Source: Gammaproteobacteria bacterium
GTDB lineage: Bacteria; Pseudomonadota; Gammaproteobacteria; Pseudomonadales; Porticoccaceae
Direction: 5' to 3'
Length of the DNA stretch: 64,000 bases
Assembly: GCA_016708925.1 (NCBI GenBank)
Contig: JADJET010000007.1
Location: 1-64,000 of the forward strand
Shown in pieces: positions 1 to 9,072 of this stretch (positions are counted from its first letter, which is position 1; each line of letters starts with the position of its first letter). Made by a program: the position numbers and the translations under genes. The notes beneath the pieces were generated by a model. It had not been told where the DNA came from and searched no databases. It saw only the letters and a program-made list of their open reading frames with translations.

Positions 1-123
1 CACCGAGAACAGCACTACTTTTTTGCCCTCGAAAAATTCCTTGCTGCTGACAGAACCGGGGCCATCGGCTTTCATGATGGTGAAGCGCCCTTCGGGCATG
101 TTGTCGCCGGCCTTGATGGTCAT
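1..123 (-). CDS. Peroxiredoxin (Prx5/AhpE-like redoxin), N-terminal part only
   Basis: The gene runs off the left edge of the window, leaving about 41 N-terminal residues. They read MTIKAGDNMPEGRF, then an IMKADGPG segment, then GKKVVLFSV. This is the opening strand-helix pattern of the Prx5-type redoxin family, thiol peroxidases that reduce H2O2 and organic peroxides. The peroxidatic Cys of the PxxxTxxC motif would lie just beyond the edge, so activity cannot be judged. The ATG at 123 is preferred over the one at 129 because GAGGA lies seven bases before it. Family assignment rests on this short stretch only. Confidence 0.72.
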   Translation of the reverse strand, partial: MTIKAGDNMPEGRFTIMKADGPGSVSSKEFFEGKKVVLFSV

Positions 124-238
124 GATCATTTCCTCGCTGTGAATGGTTATCGGTTGGGTCCGTGGGTGGCCGATTATGGCATTTTCACCGGGATTTTGAA
201 CGATGCAGGCGCTGCAAAGCCTCGCGTCAAAACCCGGG

Positions 239-1088
239 TCAGTGTGGTATGGGGTTGAACAGCTGGGCATTGCGATGGTGTGCGGCGTGATACAACCCGC
301 CAAAGCCGACCCGATTGACCCAGGCGCTGCCAGCGGCGGCTGGTCAGATCCACCGGCCCGTTGCGGCCATCGGCGCCGACCGGATGCGTCTGGTAATTGA
401 TCACCGTGAACAGCCACCAACCCGAGCACAGGATCGGCATCCACACGGCGGCGAACCAGGTCGGCCCCAGCAACATGAACCAGCTCAGTGGCATCAGCGC
501 AAAGCCGGTCAGTGCAGCGACACCGGCGATCCCGTAATACCAGGCCGGCCGTTGATGGATTTCCTTGTGGCGGGCATCCAGATAGCGCATGGAGGCGCTC
601 TGCATCCAGTTGGCGTAACGCCAGAAAGCCATGGTCCCGGGGCAGTGAGGATCCCGCTCGGGATCGTCGGCGTGTTTGTGGTGGTAATAGTGCACCAGCT
701 TCCAACCCAGCAGATTGGTGCGCAGGAACCAGCCCGTGAGTTCGCCGATCACGGGATTCAGCCAGCGCGGGCGAAACTGGTCATGGCTCGCGTTGTGAAT
801 GAATACGGCGCCTACAACCCCCAGCGTCCAGGTGATGGGAAACAGCAGCACCAGCCACATCAGGGTGGTGAGCGGCGCGGGCGTCAGCAGGATCGCCGGG
901 ATGACCGCAACCAGCATCGCATCGAACCGGGTGCTGATGATCAATGCGACCATCAGCACCATTAACCACCCGGCGCCGGCACTCCCGGGCGAAGTCCAGA
1001 ACCAGGCCGTTATCGACCCGAGCGCGATCGCCCAGCCCAGCATATAGCGGAGCAGGTAGTAGGGTTGCGTGCGAAATTTCCTGAACAT
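239..1088 (-). pseudogene. Fatty acid desaturase, frameshifted near its 3' end
   Basis: Membrane di-iron fatty acid desaturase, which introduces a double bond into acyl chains. Starting from the ATG at 1088 (GGAG eight bases upstream), hydrophobic segments near residues 12-30, 40-70 and 76-97 are followed by the histidine boxes HNASH (98-102) and HYYHH (133-137). The third box is not in the same frame. It appears one frame over as LYHAAHHRNAQLF, followed by a stop at 239-241. A single extra base around 323-324 (an extra C on the coding strand) would join the two parts as RRWQR-WVNRVGFGG-LYHAAHH. Without correction the frame runs on to 174 with an unrelated tail. The next gene upstream encodes an acyl-CoA dehydrogenase on the same strand. 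Either a sequencing error or a recent mutation is possible. Confidence 0.75.
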
Positions 1089-1203
1089 ACCGAATCTCCA
1101 CTTCCGACGCCCGCAGAAACCATTCCGCCAAACGGTAAGTTCCGTGGCGCTTGGAGTGTAACCCGGAATCCGCCGCGCACTGACCGAACTTGCGATCACA
1201 AGG

Positions 1204-2364
1204 CTATTTGTACGCAACGCCGACCGAGCCGATGGTTTCACGCGCGATGATGGATTTCATGATGTGCGAAGTGCCATCACCGATCTGCAGGCCCATCACG
1301 TCGATCATGCGCTGCAAATGCGGCAGGTCCATGCCCCAGCCGTAGTGGCCGTGAAGCACCAGACAGTCTTGGATGATGTCGGTCCCCCATTTGGGACCCA
1401 TCCATTTCACCATCGCAGCTTCCTTGGTGTGGGGCATGCCGCGGTCGCGCAATGCCAGACCCTGGTAGGACAGGGCACGCACCGCGGCGAGTTTGCTGTC
1501 GTTTTCGGCGAGGGGAAAGGTGGTGCCTTGAAATTTCGCCAGCGGCCGCCCGAAGGCTTCGCGGTCCTGGATGTACTGCCAGGTTTCATCCACCGATGCC
1601 TGCGCGGTACCGACACACATCAGCGCAATCAGAAAGCGGCTCAGATCGAAACCCTGCATGACCTTGGTGAAACCCTCGCCCTCGTTGCCCACCATCGCGG
1701 TCTCGGGAATCTCGACGTCATCGAAAAACACCTGCCCGCGACCGACCGGACGGCTGCCCACATCCGCAAAACGGGTGCAGGTCACACCGGGCAGATCGAG
1801 CGGCACCAGAAACGCCGTCACGCCGCGCGCGCCCGGCAGGTTCGGATCGGTGCGCGCAAACATCAGCATCATCTCGGCCTGGGCACCGTAGGTGATGGAG
1901 GTTTTCTCGCCATTGAGGACGAAGCAGTCGCCTTTGCGCGTGGCCCGCAAGGCGAGATTGGCGGCGTCCGAACCACCCTTGGGTTCGGTCAGTCCCAGTT
2001 GCACCAGGATTTCCCCGCCGGCAATGCGCGGCAGCACGGCTTCCTTCATGGCCTCACTGCCATGGTCCTGAATCACGCCACCCACCAGGGGCGAAGTCAT
2101 CGCGACATAGCTGATGTTGATGTCGGCGTAGGCGAGCGCTTCGCAGACCAGGCCCGCCACCACGCTGGAAGCGCCGATGCCGCCGTATTCCTCTGCGAGC
2201 GTGGGCGCGACCAGCCCCAGCTGGCCCAGTTCGCGCAGCAGGGAACGGTCGATGCATTCCTGCTGGCTGCGCGCCTGATAGCCTGCCGCCAGGCGCTCGC
2301 GGGCAAAACGCCGCGCGGTTTCTTCGATGGAACGCTCTTCGTCGGTTAACCAGGGAATGCTCAT
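1204..2364 (-). CDS. Acyl-CoA dehydrogenase family protein
   Basis: FAD-dependent acyl-CoA dehydrogenase, 386 aa, the normal length for the family. An N-terminal helical domain (about 1-120) is followed by the beta-domain FAD/substrate segment LGLTEPKGGSDAANL and the C-terminal helical domain (about 230-380) with QYIQDREAFGRPLAKFQ and LVLHGHYGWGMD. Near the C-terminus the family's base motif (EGT/DGT followed by SE) reads IGDGTSHI, with Asp at about 363. This departs from the common short-chain enzymes and recalls alicyclic (cyclohexane/cyclohexene carboxyl-CoA) dehydrogenases, but the substrate is unknown. It precedes the desaturase gene on the same strand with about 115 bp between their starts and stops, so they may be co-transcribed. 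Confidence 0.88.
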   Translation of the reverse strand: MSIPWLTDEERSIEETARRFARERLAAGYQARSQQECIDRSLLRELGQLGLVAPTLAEEYGGIGASSVVAGLVCEALAYADINISYVAMTSPLVGGVIQDHGSEAMKEAVLPRIAGGEILVQLGLTEPKGGSDAANLALRATRKGDCFVLNGEKTSITYGAQAEMMLMFARTDPNLPGARGVTAFLVPLDLPGVTCTRFADVGSRPVGRGQVFFDDVEIPETAMVGNEGEGFTKVMQGFDLSRFLIALMCVGTAQASVDETWQYIQDREAFGRPLAKFQGTTFPLAENDSKLAAVRALSYQGLALRDRGMPHTKEAAMVKWMGPKWGTDIIQDCLVLHGHYGWGMDLPHLQRMIDVMGLQIGDGTSHIMKSIIARETIGSVGVAYK

Positions 2365-2513
2365 GGTGCTCCTAGGGCAGGTTGTTGGCGGCGAAATTGC
2401 GGAGTGATGGTCCGCGCTCGCGACAGCCGCGCGCTACCTTAACGAACCTGGCTGTGACCAGCAACGCCGGTGCATCGTGCCGGTCGCGACCACGGGATGT
2501 CGGCACGAAAGTC

Positions 2514-3065
2514 TCAGCGGATGAAGTGTTCGCGGTAATAATTCAGTTCGGCAACCGAATCGCGAATATCCTGCAGCGCCAGATGCTGGGAGTTCTTTTG
2601 CACACCCTCGAGCAAATCCGGCCGCCAACGCCGCGCCAATTCCTTCACGGTGCTGACGTCCAGATTGCGGTAATGAAAATAGGCTTCCAGCTCCGGCATT
2701 TCCCGCGCCAGGAAACGGCGATCCTGACAGATCGAGTTGCCGCACATGGGCGACACCCCGGGCGCCACCCAGGCACGCAGAAACGCCAGCGTTGCGAGCT
2801 CGGCATCGCGCGTGCTGTAAGGGCTCGCACGTACCCGTCGCACCAGCCCCGACTGAGTGTGCTGCCGGGTGTTCCAGTCGTCCATTTTCCCGAGCACGGC
2901 ATCCGACCTGTGAATGGCGAGACTCGGCCCTTCGGCGAGCACATGGAGATTGCGATCGGTCACCAGCGTGGCAATCTCGATGATGGTGTCGTTGACCGTG
3001 TCCAGACCGGTCATTTCCAGATCGATCCAGATCAGATGGAGATCCGCGGGGTTGCCTGTGTTCAT
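2514..3065 (-). CDS. orn: Oligoribonuclease
   Basis: 3'-to-5' exoribonuclease that degrades 2-5 nt RNA fragments and pGpG to mononucleotides in the cytoplasm. The 183 aa length matches E. coli Orn (181 aa). DEDDh exonuclease residues are visible: D15 and E17 in IDLEMTGLD, the CGNSICQDRRFL motif, and H/D in HLALQDIRDS near the C-terminus. The ATG at 3065 is chosen because a GGAG lies a few bases upstream and the preceding in-frame codons look non-coding. It is divergent from rsgA, the usual gammaproteobacterial arrangement, with 82 bp between the two starts. Confidence 0.96.
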   Translation of the reverse strand: MNTGNPADLHLIWIDLEMTGLDTVNDTIIEIATLVTDRNLHVLAEGPSLAIHRSDAVLGKMDDWNTRQHTQSGLVRRVRASPYSTRDAELATLAFLRAWVAPGVSPMCGNSICQDRRFLAREMPELEAYFHYRNLDVSTVKELARRWRPDLLEGVQKNSQHLALQDIRDSVAELNYYREHFIR

Positions 3066-3147
3066 TTTCGCTCCAGCCGGCAGCGCCGGTATCGGCGGGG
3101 GGATTATCCTATATGCTTGGCATCCTACAACACAGGCACTTCGGGGC

Positions 3148-4125
3148 ATGGCAAAACGCAGGCTGTCGCTGCAACAGCGGCGCCGGATCGGGACCAACCG
3201 GGAGCGCGCACTCGAGCGCCTCGACACGGACAACCCGGACCACGTCAGCACCGAACGCGCCGGCCTGGTTACCGCCCGCTATGGTCGCGAAGCGGACGTG
3301 GTTGACCCCGAGCATCCGGAACAACCCCGGCAGCGCTGTTACCTCCGCACGCATCTGGAACCCGTGGTGGGCGATCGCGTGCTCTGGCAGAGCGGCGGTC
3401 GTCGCGGGGTCATCACCGCGGTGGCGCCACGGCGCAGCGTGCTCCGCCGGCGCGATAACAATCATGTCCGCATCCTCGCCGCCAATATCGACCAGGTCGG
3501 GATCGTGATCGCACCCGAGCCGGAACCCCACGCCAATCTCGTCGACCGATTCCTGGCCGCCGCCGAACTGGAAGGCATGAGCGCTCTGATCCTTGTCAAC
3601 AAATGCGATCTCGGTTCCGCAGCGGGGCGGCAAGCGGTCGATGCCATCTGCGCCTCGCACGGCGCCCTGGGTTATCCGGTGCTGCGGGTTTCCGCCCATA
3701 CCGGCGCCGGCATTGACGAGTTGCGCGCGCGGTTAAGTGGACAAGTCAGCATTTTTTGCGGGCAGTCGGGCGTCGGCAAGTCATCGCTGATCAACCGGCT
3801 GTTTCCCGGTACCGACGCCACCGTCGGCGCACTCTCCGACTCCGGGGCGAAAGGTCGCCACACCACCACCACGGCGCGGTTTTATCCGGTCCCCGGCGGC
3901 GCGGTGATCGACTCCCCGGGCATTCGCGAATTCGGGGTGGAATGCCCGGACCCGCAGCGCCTCATGGCCGGGTTCATCGAACTCGCTCCGCTGGCCATGC
4001 AGTGTCGGTTTCGCGATTGCGCGCACCGGGAAGATCCGGGTTGCGCCATCGTCGCCGCCATCCTGCGCGGGGAAGTGGACCCCCGCCGCCTGGTCAGCTT
4101 TCACCAATTGCGAACCGCACCCTGA
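3148..4125 (+). CDS. rsgA: Ribosome small subunit-dependent GTPase A
   Basis: Circularly permuted GTPase that checks late 30S subunit maturation. 325 aa. Order seen: a basic N-terminus (MAKRRLSLQQRRR), an OB-fold (about 35-105), G4 VNKCDL (150-155), G1 GQSGVGKS (205-212), G3 DSPGIREFG, then a C-terminal zinc motif with Cys-His pattern in CRFRDCAHREDPGC. G4 preceding G1 is the permutation diagnostic of RsgA/YjeQ. Only 22 bp separates it from psd, the same gene pair as in E. coli. The start at 3148 gives the expected basic N-terminus. Confidence 0.96.
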   Translation: MAKRRLSLQQRRRIGTNRERALERLDTDNPDHVSTERAGLVTARYGREADVVDPEHPEQPRQRCYLRTHLEPVVGDRVLWQSGGRRGVITAVAPRRSVLRRRDNNHVRILAANIDQVGIVIAPEPEPHANLVDRFLAAAELEGMSALILVNKCDLGSAAGRQAVDAICASHGALGYPVLRVSAHTGAGIDELRARLSGQVSIFCGQSGVGKSSLINRLFPGTDATVGALSDSGAKGRHTTTTARFYPVPGGAVIDSPGIREFGVECPDPQRLMAGFIELAPLAMQCRFRDCAHREDPGCAIVAAILRGEVDPRRLVSFHQLRTAP

Positions 4126-4147
4126 GCGGCGCCAACGGCTTTCCTTC

Positions 4148-5002
4148 ATGCACGAGTTTCGCGATTTCCTGTACCTCGCCCTGCAACGCGCACTGCCCCA
4201 GCACCTGCTCAGCCGACTCGCGGGCGGGCTCGCCGAGACGCGCATATCGTGGGTGCGACGGCGGCTGATCCGCGCGGCCATTCGCCGCTTCGGGATCGAC
4301 CTCCGGGAAGCGGCCGAACCCGATGGCGAGCGCTACGCTTCATTCAACGATTTTTTCACCCGCGCACTCCGACCCGGGGTACGCCCGCTGATGGGCGATG
4401 CGCAGACGCTGGTGTCACCGGCCGACGGCGTCATCAGCGAAGCCGGCCATATCGCGGGGAACAGCCTGTTGCAGGCCAAAGGCCGCACCTTCACGCTGGA
4501 GGCCCTGTTGGGCGAATCCGGAGCGCGCACCGCCGCGCTTCGCGATGGTTGTTTTGCAACCATCTATCTGTCGCCGCGCGACTACCACCGCGTCCACATG
4601 CCGCTGTCCGGAACTCTTATCGCGACCCGCTACATTCCCGGTCGGCTGTTCTCGGTGAATCTGCGCACCGCCCACGCGCTGCCCAATCTTTACGCCGGCA
4701 ACGAGCGTCTGGTGTGCTGGTTCGATACGCCCGCCGGGCGGATGGCAGTGGTGCTGGTTGGCGCACTGCTGGTGGCTGGTATCGACACTGTCTGGCAGGG
4801 TCGTTATCTTCCGGGCGCGTTGCGCGAAGACAGCTTTGAAGCGAACCCGATGGTATTGGCGCGCGGCACGGAACTCGGTCGTTTTCGTTTCGGCTCCACG
4901 GTCATTGTGCTGGCGCCACCCGGCGTGGAGCTGACGACCGCGACTCGGGGGTTGGTGGTACGGATGGGAGAAGAACTGGGTCGATGCACTCAGCGCCGTT
5001 AA
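4148..5002 (+). CDS. psd: Phosphatidylserine decarboxylase proenzyme
   Basis: Converts phosphatidylserine to phosphatidylethanolamine at the inner membrane, using a pyruvoyl group made by self-cleavage. 284 aa, typical for the proteobacterial class. The cleavage motif appears as FGST in RFRFGSTVIVLAPP. The serine that becomes pyruvoyl is about S250, leaving an alpha chain of about 35 residues. The YASFNDFFTRALRPG, VSPADGVIS and LSPRDYHRVHMP blocks of the family are present, with the Asp and His residues needed for self-cleavage. It follows rsgA directly and is probably co-transcribed with it. Confidence 0.96.
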   Translation: MHEFRDFLYLALQRALPQHLLSRLAGGLAETRISWVRRRLIRAAIRRFGIDLREAAEPDGERYASFNDFFTRALRPGVRPLMGDAQTLVSPADGVISEAGHIAGNSLLQAKGRTFTLEALLGESGARTAALRDGCFATIYLSPRDYHRVHMPLSGTLIATRYIPGRLFSVNLRTAHALPNLYAGNERLVCWFDTPAGRMAVVLVGALLVAGIDTVWQGRYLPGALREDSFEANPMVLARGTELGRFRFGSTVIVLAPPGVELTTATRGLVVRMGEELGRCTQRR

Positions 5003-5038
5003 AACCTGCGCTCGCGCGCCACTGAACCGGGGCCGCGC

Positions 5039-6430
5039 TCAATGCGCCTTGCCAAAGCGCTCCCGCAGACTCGCCATGAAGCTGCTCCGGCGCTCCTGCT
5101 CGGCCTGCATGAACAGGCCCGAAATAGCCGACACATCGATATCGTAACCGGTTGGCTCGAGGTCACGGGCGATGGCCACCCGCTCCGCTTCGTTCGCGTT
5201 ATCTCGACCGTTTTCCACCAGGAGCCTGCGCGCCGCTTCCTGCTCCTTAAGGTCGATCAGGATAAAGTTTTTATTGAGGTCACCTCCCCCCAGATCCAGT
5301 ACGGCTATCTGCGGGGTCAGGCGCGATTCAGGGTGCTGTTCGACCACAATGCCGATATCACCTGTGGTCAGCTCCACCAGCGTTCCCGCGGGATAAAGCC
5401 CGATCGACTGGATGAACTGGACCACCAGATCTTCCTGAAACTCGATCCCGCGCATGTCGTAAAGCAGACTGACCGCCTTGGATGGCGCCACGGGCTGCTC
5501 GGCTTCGAAAGGGTTGCTGATTGCATCAAAGACTGTGGCTATCCCCGCTATTCGCGCCAATAACGGGATCTTGCTGCCCCCCAACCCCTCCGGAAAACCG
5601 GACCCATCCATGCGTTCGCAGTGATAGCGCACCACCGAGATCACGCGCGGCTCGATCGTCCGCGTGTCCCGCAACATATCGACACCATGTGCCACGAACT
5701 TGCGGTACTCAAGCTCTTCCCCGGGCGAGCGGTTGCGTTTGCGAAGAATCGCGGCCGGCACCCGTATCTTGCCGATATCCTTGAGCAGAGTTCCCACGCA
5801 CAGTGTGGAAATTTCGCGCCGCTCCATGCCCACAAACCGCGCGAACTGCACCGCCCATAGCGCCGAACGAAGACTGTGGCCATGCGTATGCTGATCATGC
5901 TGGCGCAGACGAATCAACCAGGTAAAGGCATCGGGACAGCGCAGCACGGAGTCAACCATACCCTCGGCGCTGTGCTTTAGCTGGTCGTAATCCCCGAGCC
6001 GGCCACGCGCGAGCTGTTTGGCAACTGCTGTCAACTGATCCTGTAATTGCTTGATGACAATGCGGGCATGGCGCATTTCCGCGCGCAGCGACACCGTGAT
6101 GCTGTATACCCCCTTGCGTATCACTAGGGGGCTGGGTTCGATCACGCCTTTTCCGGCGTCGCGCCGACCAGGCATTGGCGGTCGGCGTACCGCGCTGTCT
6201 CCAGGGGTCTTCGGACTCGGTACGTTTTGCGTACTGAGCGGGCTTTCACCTTTGGTGGTATCTATATAAACGTAATCACAGTAATTGCCGAGGGTATGGA
6301 TGTCTTCCGTAGTGCGGACCTGAAAGCCTTGCAGCGGAAATGACGTATGTGCCCAGGGTCGATCAAGCTGCGACACATACATGCCGATGGTCAGGTCGTT
6401 GACGTTGATCTTGACTTGCTTGATTGCCAT
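5039..6430 (-). CDS. HD-GYP-type protein with DUF3391 N-terminus and altered HD dyad
   Basis: 463 aa from the ATG at 6430 (AAAGGG upstream; the opening MAIKQVKINVNDLTIGMYV is the usual DUF3391 start). The DUF3391 domain covers about 1-100, a linker with helices about 100-165, and the HD-GYP domain about 165-340. HD-GYP enzymes hydrolyse c-di-GMP using a metal cluster. Here the first His (HGHSLRSA, H185) and the YHCERMDGSGFP block are kept, but the HD dyad reads LLKDIGKIRVP: Lys217 replaces the metal-binding His and Asp218 remains. GYP is GFP. Loss of a metal ligand suggests weak or no phosphodiesterase activity, perhaps a binding or regulatory role; that is inference. It is convergent with psd. 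Confidence 0.85.
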   Translation of the reverse strand: MAIKQVKINVNDLTIGMYVSQLDRPWAHTSFPLQGFQVRTTEDIHTLGNYCDYVYIDTTKGESPLSTQNVPSPKTPGDSAVRRPPMPGRRDAGKGVIEPSPLVIRKGVYSITVSLRAEMRHARIVIKQLQDQLTAVAKQLARGRLGDYDQLKHSAEGMVDSVLRCPDAFTWLIRLRQHDQHTHGHSLRSALWAVQFARFVGMERREISTLCVGTLLKDIGKIRVPAAILRKRNRSPGEELEYRKFVAHGVDMLRDTRTIEPRVISVVRYHCERMDGSGFPEGLGGSKIPLLARIAGIATVFDAISNPFEAEQPVAPSKAVSLLYDMRGIEFQEDLVVQFIQSIGLYPAGTLVELTTGDIGIVVEQHPESRLTPQIAVLDLGGGDLNKNFILIDLKEQEAARRLLVENGRDNANEAERVAIARDLEPTGYDIDVSAISGLFMQAEQERRSSFMASLRERFGKAH

Positions 6431-6603
6431 ATCAGGCCCTTTCGCCTCATCGGCCATTGCCCGGAATTTGTCGGCTCTACCGTGCCGGCACGCGGGTGGT
6501 TCCGCGCTATCTCAGCATAGGGCAAGCCCGTTCATTTGCAACGAACTCCGACTTACCGGCGGCTTTTGCCGACCAACGCCGCGTACTACGTCTCAGTTTG
6601 CCT

Positions 6604-7659
6604 CTATTTCACCGACATACTGTGAACTGCTTCCACCAGGGCGGCAACCCGATCCGGGGGGACATCCGGACTGATGCCATGCCCGAGATTGAATACATGC
6701 CCGGAACCGGTACCGAAGGCCCGGAGAATCCGGGAAGCCTCGGCCACAACGACAGTTGCAGGGGCGCGCAGTACCGCCGGATCCAGATTACCCTGGAGTG
6801 CGACACGGGTGCCTATCTGCTCACGGGCCTGCCCGATGTCCATGCACCAATCCAGCCCAACCGCATCACATCCACTGCTGGCAATCGCGTCCAGCCAGGG
6901 CGAACCGCCCTTGGTAAACACGATGGTCGGAACCACGCGTCCCTCGGCTTCGCGGGTAAGACCCGCCAGAATCCGGGTCATGTAATCAAGCGAAAATTCG
7001 CGGTACGCCGCCGCGCTCAAGGCCCCACCCCAGGTGTCGAAGATTTGCACCACTTGGGCACCCGCTGCTATCTGGGCGTTCAGATAGTCGGTGACCGAGA
7101 CCGCGAGCTTGTCCAGCAACAAATGCAGCAGCTGCGGGTCGCTATAGAGCAACTGCTTGGTACGGACAAAATCGCGACTGCTGCCGCCCTCGATCATGTA
7201 AGTGGCGAGCGTCCAGGGACTGCCGGAAAACCCGATCAGGGGCACAGCGCCATTCAATTCGCGACGAATCAGTCGCACTGCCTCCACCACATAGGGCAGG
7301 TCCCGCGCAGTGTCCAGTACGCCGAGCTTTTCGATATCGGCGCTGGAACGCAGGGGTTTGCGAAAGCGCGGGCCCTCTCCTTCTTCAAAGTAAAGCCCGA
7401 GACCCAACGCGTCCGGAATGGTGAGAATGTCTGAAAAAAGTATCGCAGCGTCCAGGTCGAAGCGAGCGAGAGGCTGCAAGGTCACTTCGCATGCGCGCTC
7501 CGGATTTCGGCACAGGCTCATGAAATCGCCGGCGGCTTGTCGAACCGCACGGTATTCAGGCAAGTAACGCCCGGCCTGGCGCATGAGCCAGATCGGCGTT
7601 ACGTCCACCGGCTGCCGCATCAACGCACGCAATACCCGGTCGTTTCGAAGTGCTCGCAT
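6604..7659 (-). CDS. hemE: Uroporphyrinogen decarboxylase
   Basis: Cytoplasmic, cofactor-free enzyme that removes four carboxyl groups from uroporphyrinogen III to give coproporphyrinogen III. 351 aa. The two family signatures are visible: PIWLMRQAGRYLPEYR (about 22-37) and the internal IGFSGSPWTLATYMIEGGSS block. FSDILTIPDALGLG carries the conserved catalytic Asp. The start at 7659 (MRALRNDRVLRAL) matches the short N-terminus of bacterial HemE and has GGAG five bases upstream. It follows aroB on the same strand after 64 bp. Confidence 0.96.
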   Translation of the reverse strand: MRALRNDRVLRALMRQPVDVTPIWLMRQAGRYLPEYRAVRQAAGDFMSLCRNPERACEVTLQPLARFDLDAAILFSDILTIPDALGLGLYFEEGEGPRFRKPLRSSADIEKLGVLDTARDLPYVVEAVRLIRRELNGAVPLIGFSGSPWTLATYMIEGGSSRDFVRTKQLLYSDPQLLHLLLDKLAVSVTDYLNAQIAAGAQVVQIFDTWGGALSAAAYREFSLDYMTRILAGLTREAEGRVVPTIVFTKGGSPWLDAIASSGCDAVGLDWCMDIGQAREQIGTRVALQGNLDPAVLRAPATVVVAEASRILRAFGTGSGHVFNLGHGISPDVPPDRVAALVEAVHSMSVK

Positions 7660-7723
7660 TCGTCTCCAACACCTTTCAAATTCTGGGGGATAAGGCACGC
7701 AGTGCCCGGAAACGGCGGAGCCG

Positions 7724-8803
7724 TCAGCCGGCGTCGTACTCCAGCGTTACCCTGAGAGCGCTTGCGGGGTAGTCCGCAGTCAATCGCGCCGAGCCAATTC
7801 CATCCAACAGCACCAAACGAATTCTGCCCTCGCTCACCTTTTTGTCGCTCGCCATGAAGTCCCGCAATTGCACCGCATCGAGCTCCGGCGGGCGCCCGGT
7901 CGGCAAACCTGCCGCAGCAAGAAGCGCCAAGGCGCGATCGCGGTCAGCTTCTGACAGCCACCCCAAGTCGGCGGAACATCGCGCGGCCATCGCCATTCCG
8001 GCCGCCACGGCTTCCCCGTGCAGCAGACCCGAGTAATCCTGAGCTGCCTCAATCGCATGGCCAAAGGTGTGCCCAAGATTGAGCAGGGCTCGCACTCCGC
8101 TTTCACGCTCGTCCGCCGCAACTATTTGTGCCTTCAACTGGCAACAGCGCTCGATGGCGACGGCGAGGGCCTCAGATTCACGCGCCAGCAGCGCCGCCAT
8201 GTGCGCTTCAAGCCATCCGAAAAAAGCCGCGTCGGCCATCAGGCCATACTTGATCACCTCCGCCAGTCCGGCGCGTAACTCCCGGTCAGGCAAGGTTTCC
8301 AGAGTTGCCGTATCCGCCAACACGCATCGCGGCTGATGAAATGCGCCGATCATGTTCTTGCCCCGGGGATGGTTAACCCCGGTTTTGCCGCCGACCGAAG
8401 AGTCCACCTGCGCCAGCAACGTGGTCGGGATCTGGATGAAATCCACACCACGCTGATAACAAGCAGCCGCAAAGCCGGTAAGGTCGCCGATCACGCCGCC
8501 GCCTAGCGCCGCCAGTGTTACCCCACGATCAAAACGACTGTCGATCAAGGCATCAAAAATGCGGCTCAGAGTCGCCATGGTCTTGTGACGCTCGCCGTCG
8601 GGGAGCACCAGGGTCGCGGTTTCTTTGCCTTCGAGTGCAGCGACTGCACGCCGCAGATAAAGCGGCCCGACGCGGTCGTTGGTCACCACCAGCACCTGCG
8701 TGCCACTGATGTAGGGCGATAGGCACCCAGGAACCGAAAGCAACCCGGCACCTATCAGTATTGGGTAACTGCGCGTATCCAGATCGACTCGAACTTGTCG
8801 CAC
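7724..8803 (-). CDS. aroB: 3-dehydroquinate synthase
   Basis: Second step of the shikimate pathway: converts DAHP to 3-dehydroquinate using NAD+ and a divalent metal. 359 aa, the expected size. The NAD-binding loop LPDGERHKT, the GGGVIGDLTGFAA motif and the QIPTTLLAQVDSSVGGKTG block are intact. LNLGHTFGHAIE carries metal-binding His. Translation appears to start at a GTG. It lies downstream of aroK in the same direction but separated by about 270 bp, an unusually wide gap for this pair, with a possible own promoter inside it. Confidence 0.96.
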   Translation of the reverse strand: MRQVRVDLDTRSYPILIGAGLLSVPGCLSPYISGTQVLVVTNDRVGPLYLRRAVAALEGKETATLVLPDGERHKTMATLSRIFDALIDSRFDRGVTLAALGGGVIGDLTGFAAACYQRGVDFIQIPTTLLAQVDSSVGGKTGVNHPRGKNMIGAFHQPRCVLADTATLETLPDRELRAGLAEVIKYGLMADAAFFGWLEAHMAALLARESEALAVAIERCCQLKAQIVAADERESGVRALLNLGHTFGHAIEAAQDYSGLLHGEAVAAGMAMAARCSADLGWLSEADRDRALALLAAAGLPTGRPPELDAVQLRDFMASDKKVSEGRIRLVLLDGIGSARLTADYPASALRVTLEYDAG

Positions 8804-8838
8804 CGATGAGCCATCTCAGCTTGCCCGCCAAAGCGGCG

Positions 8839-8867
8839 ATTGTACGCGAAGGGTGTGAGGAATAAAG
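8839..8867 (-). promoter_or_regulatory. Candidate sigma-70 promoter for aroB in the aroK-aroB gap
   Basis: The 269 bp between aroK and aroB hold no recognisable gene. On the minus strand TACAAT (8844-8839) is a five-of-six match to the -10 consensus and lies about 36 bp before the aroB start. The -35 is poor (CTTTAT at 17 bp). I see no attenuator hairpin or tRNA in the gap. Confidence 0.33.
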
Positions 8868-9072
8868 ACGCCCAGCGCCGCAGTGGGCGCAGGCGGGCAA
8901 ACAACAAAATCAACGGATTAGCCCGCGCGCAAAGTCGCCAACTCGCACCAGCGAGCAATGTGTACGCGTTGAGGAATCCGCGAGCGGCGCCGGCTCGGAC
9001 GCAACATTTAACGGCGGCCAGTGCCGCGCACCGCTACGCATCGCGGCCCAACTGTAGCAGCAGCGGCACGGC

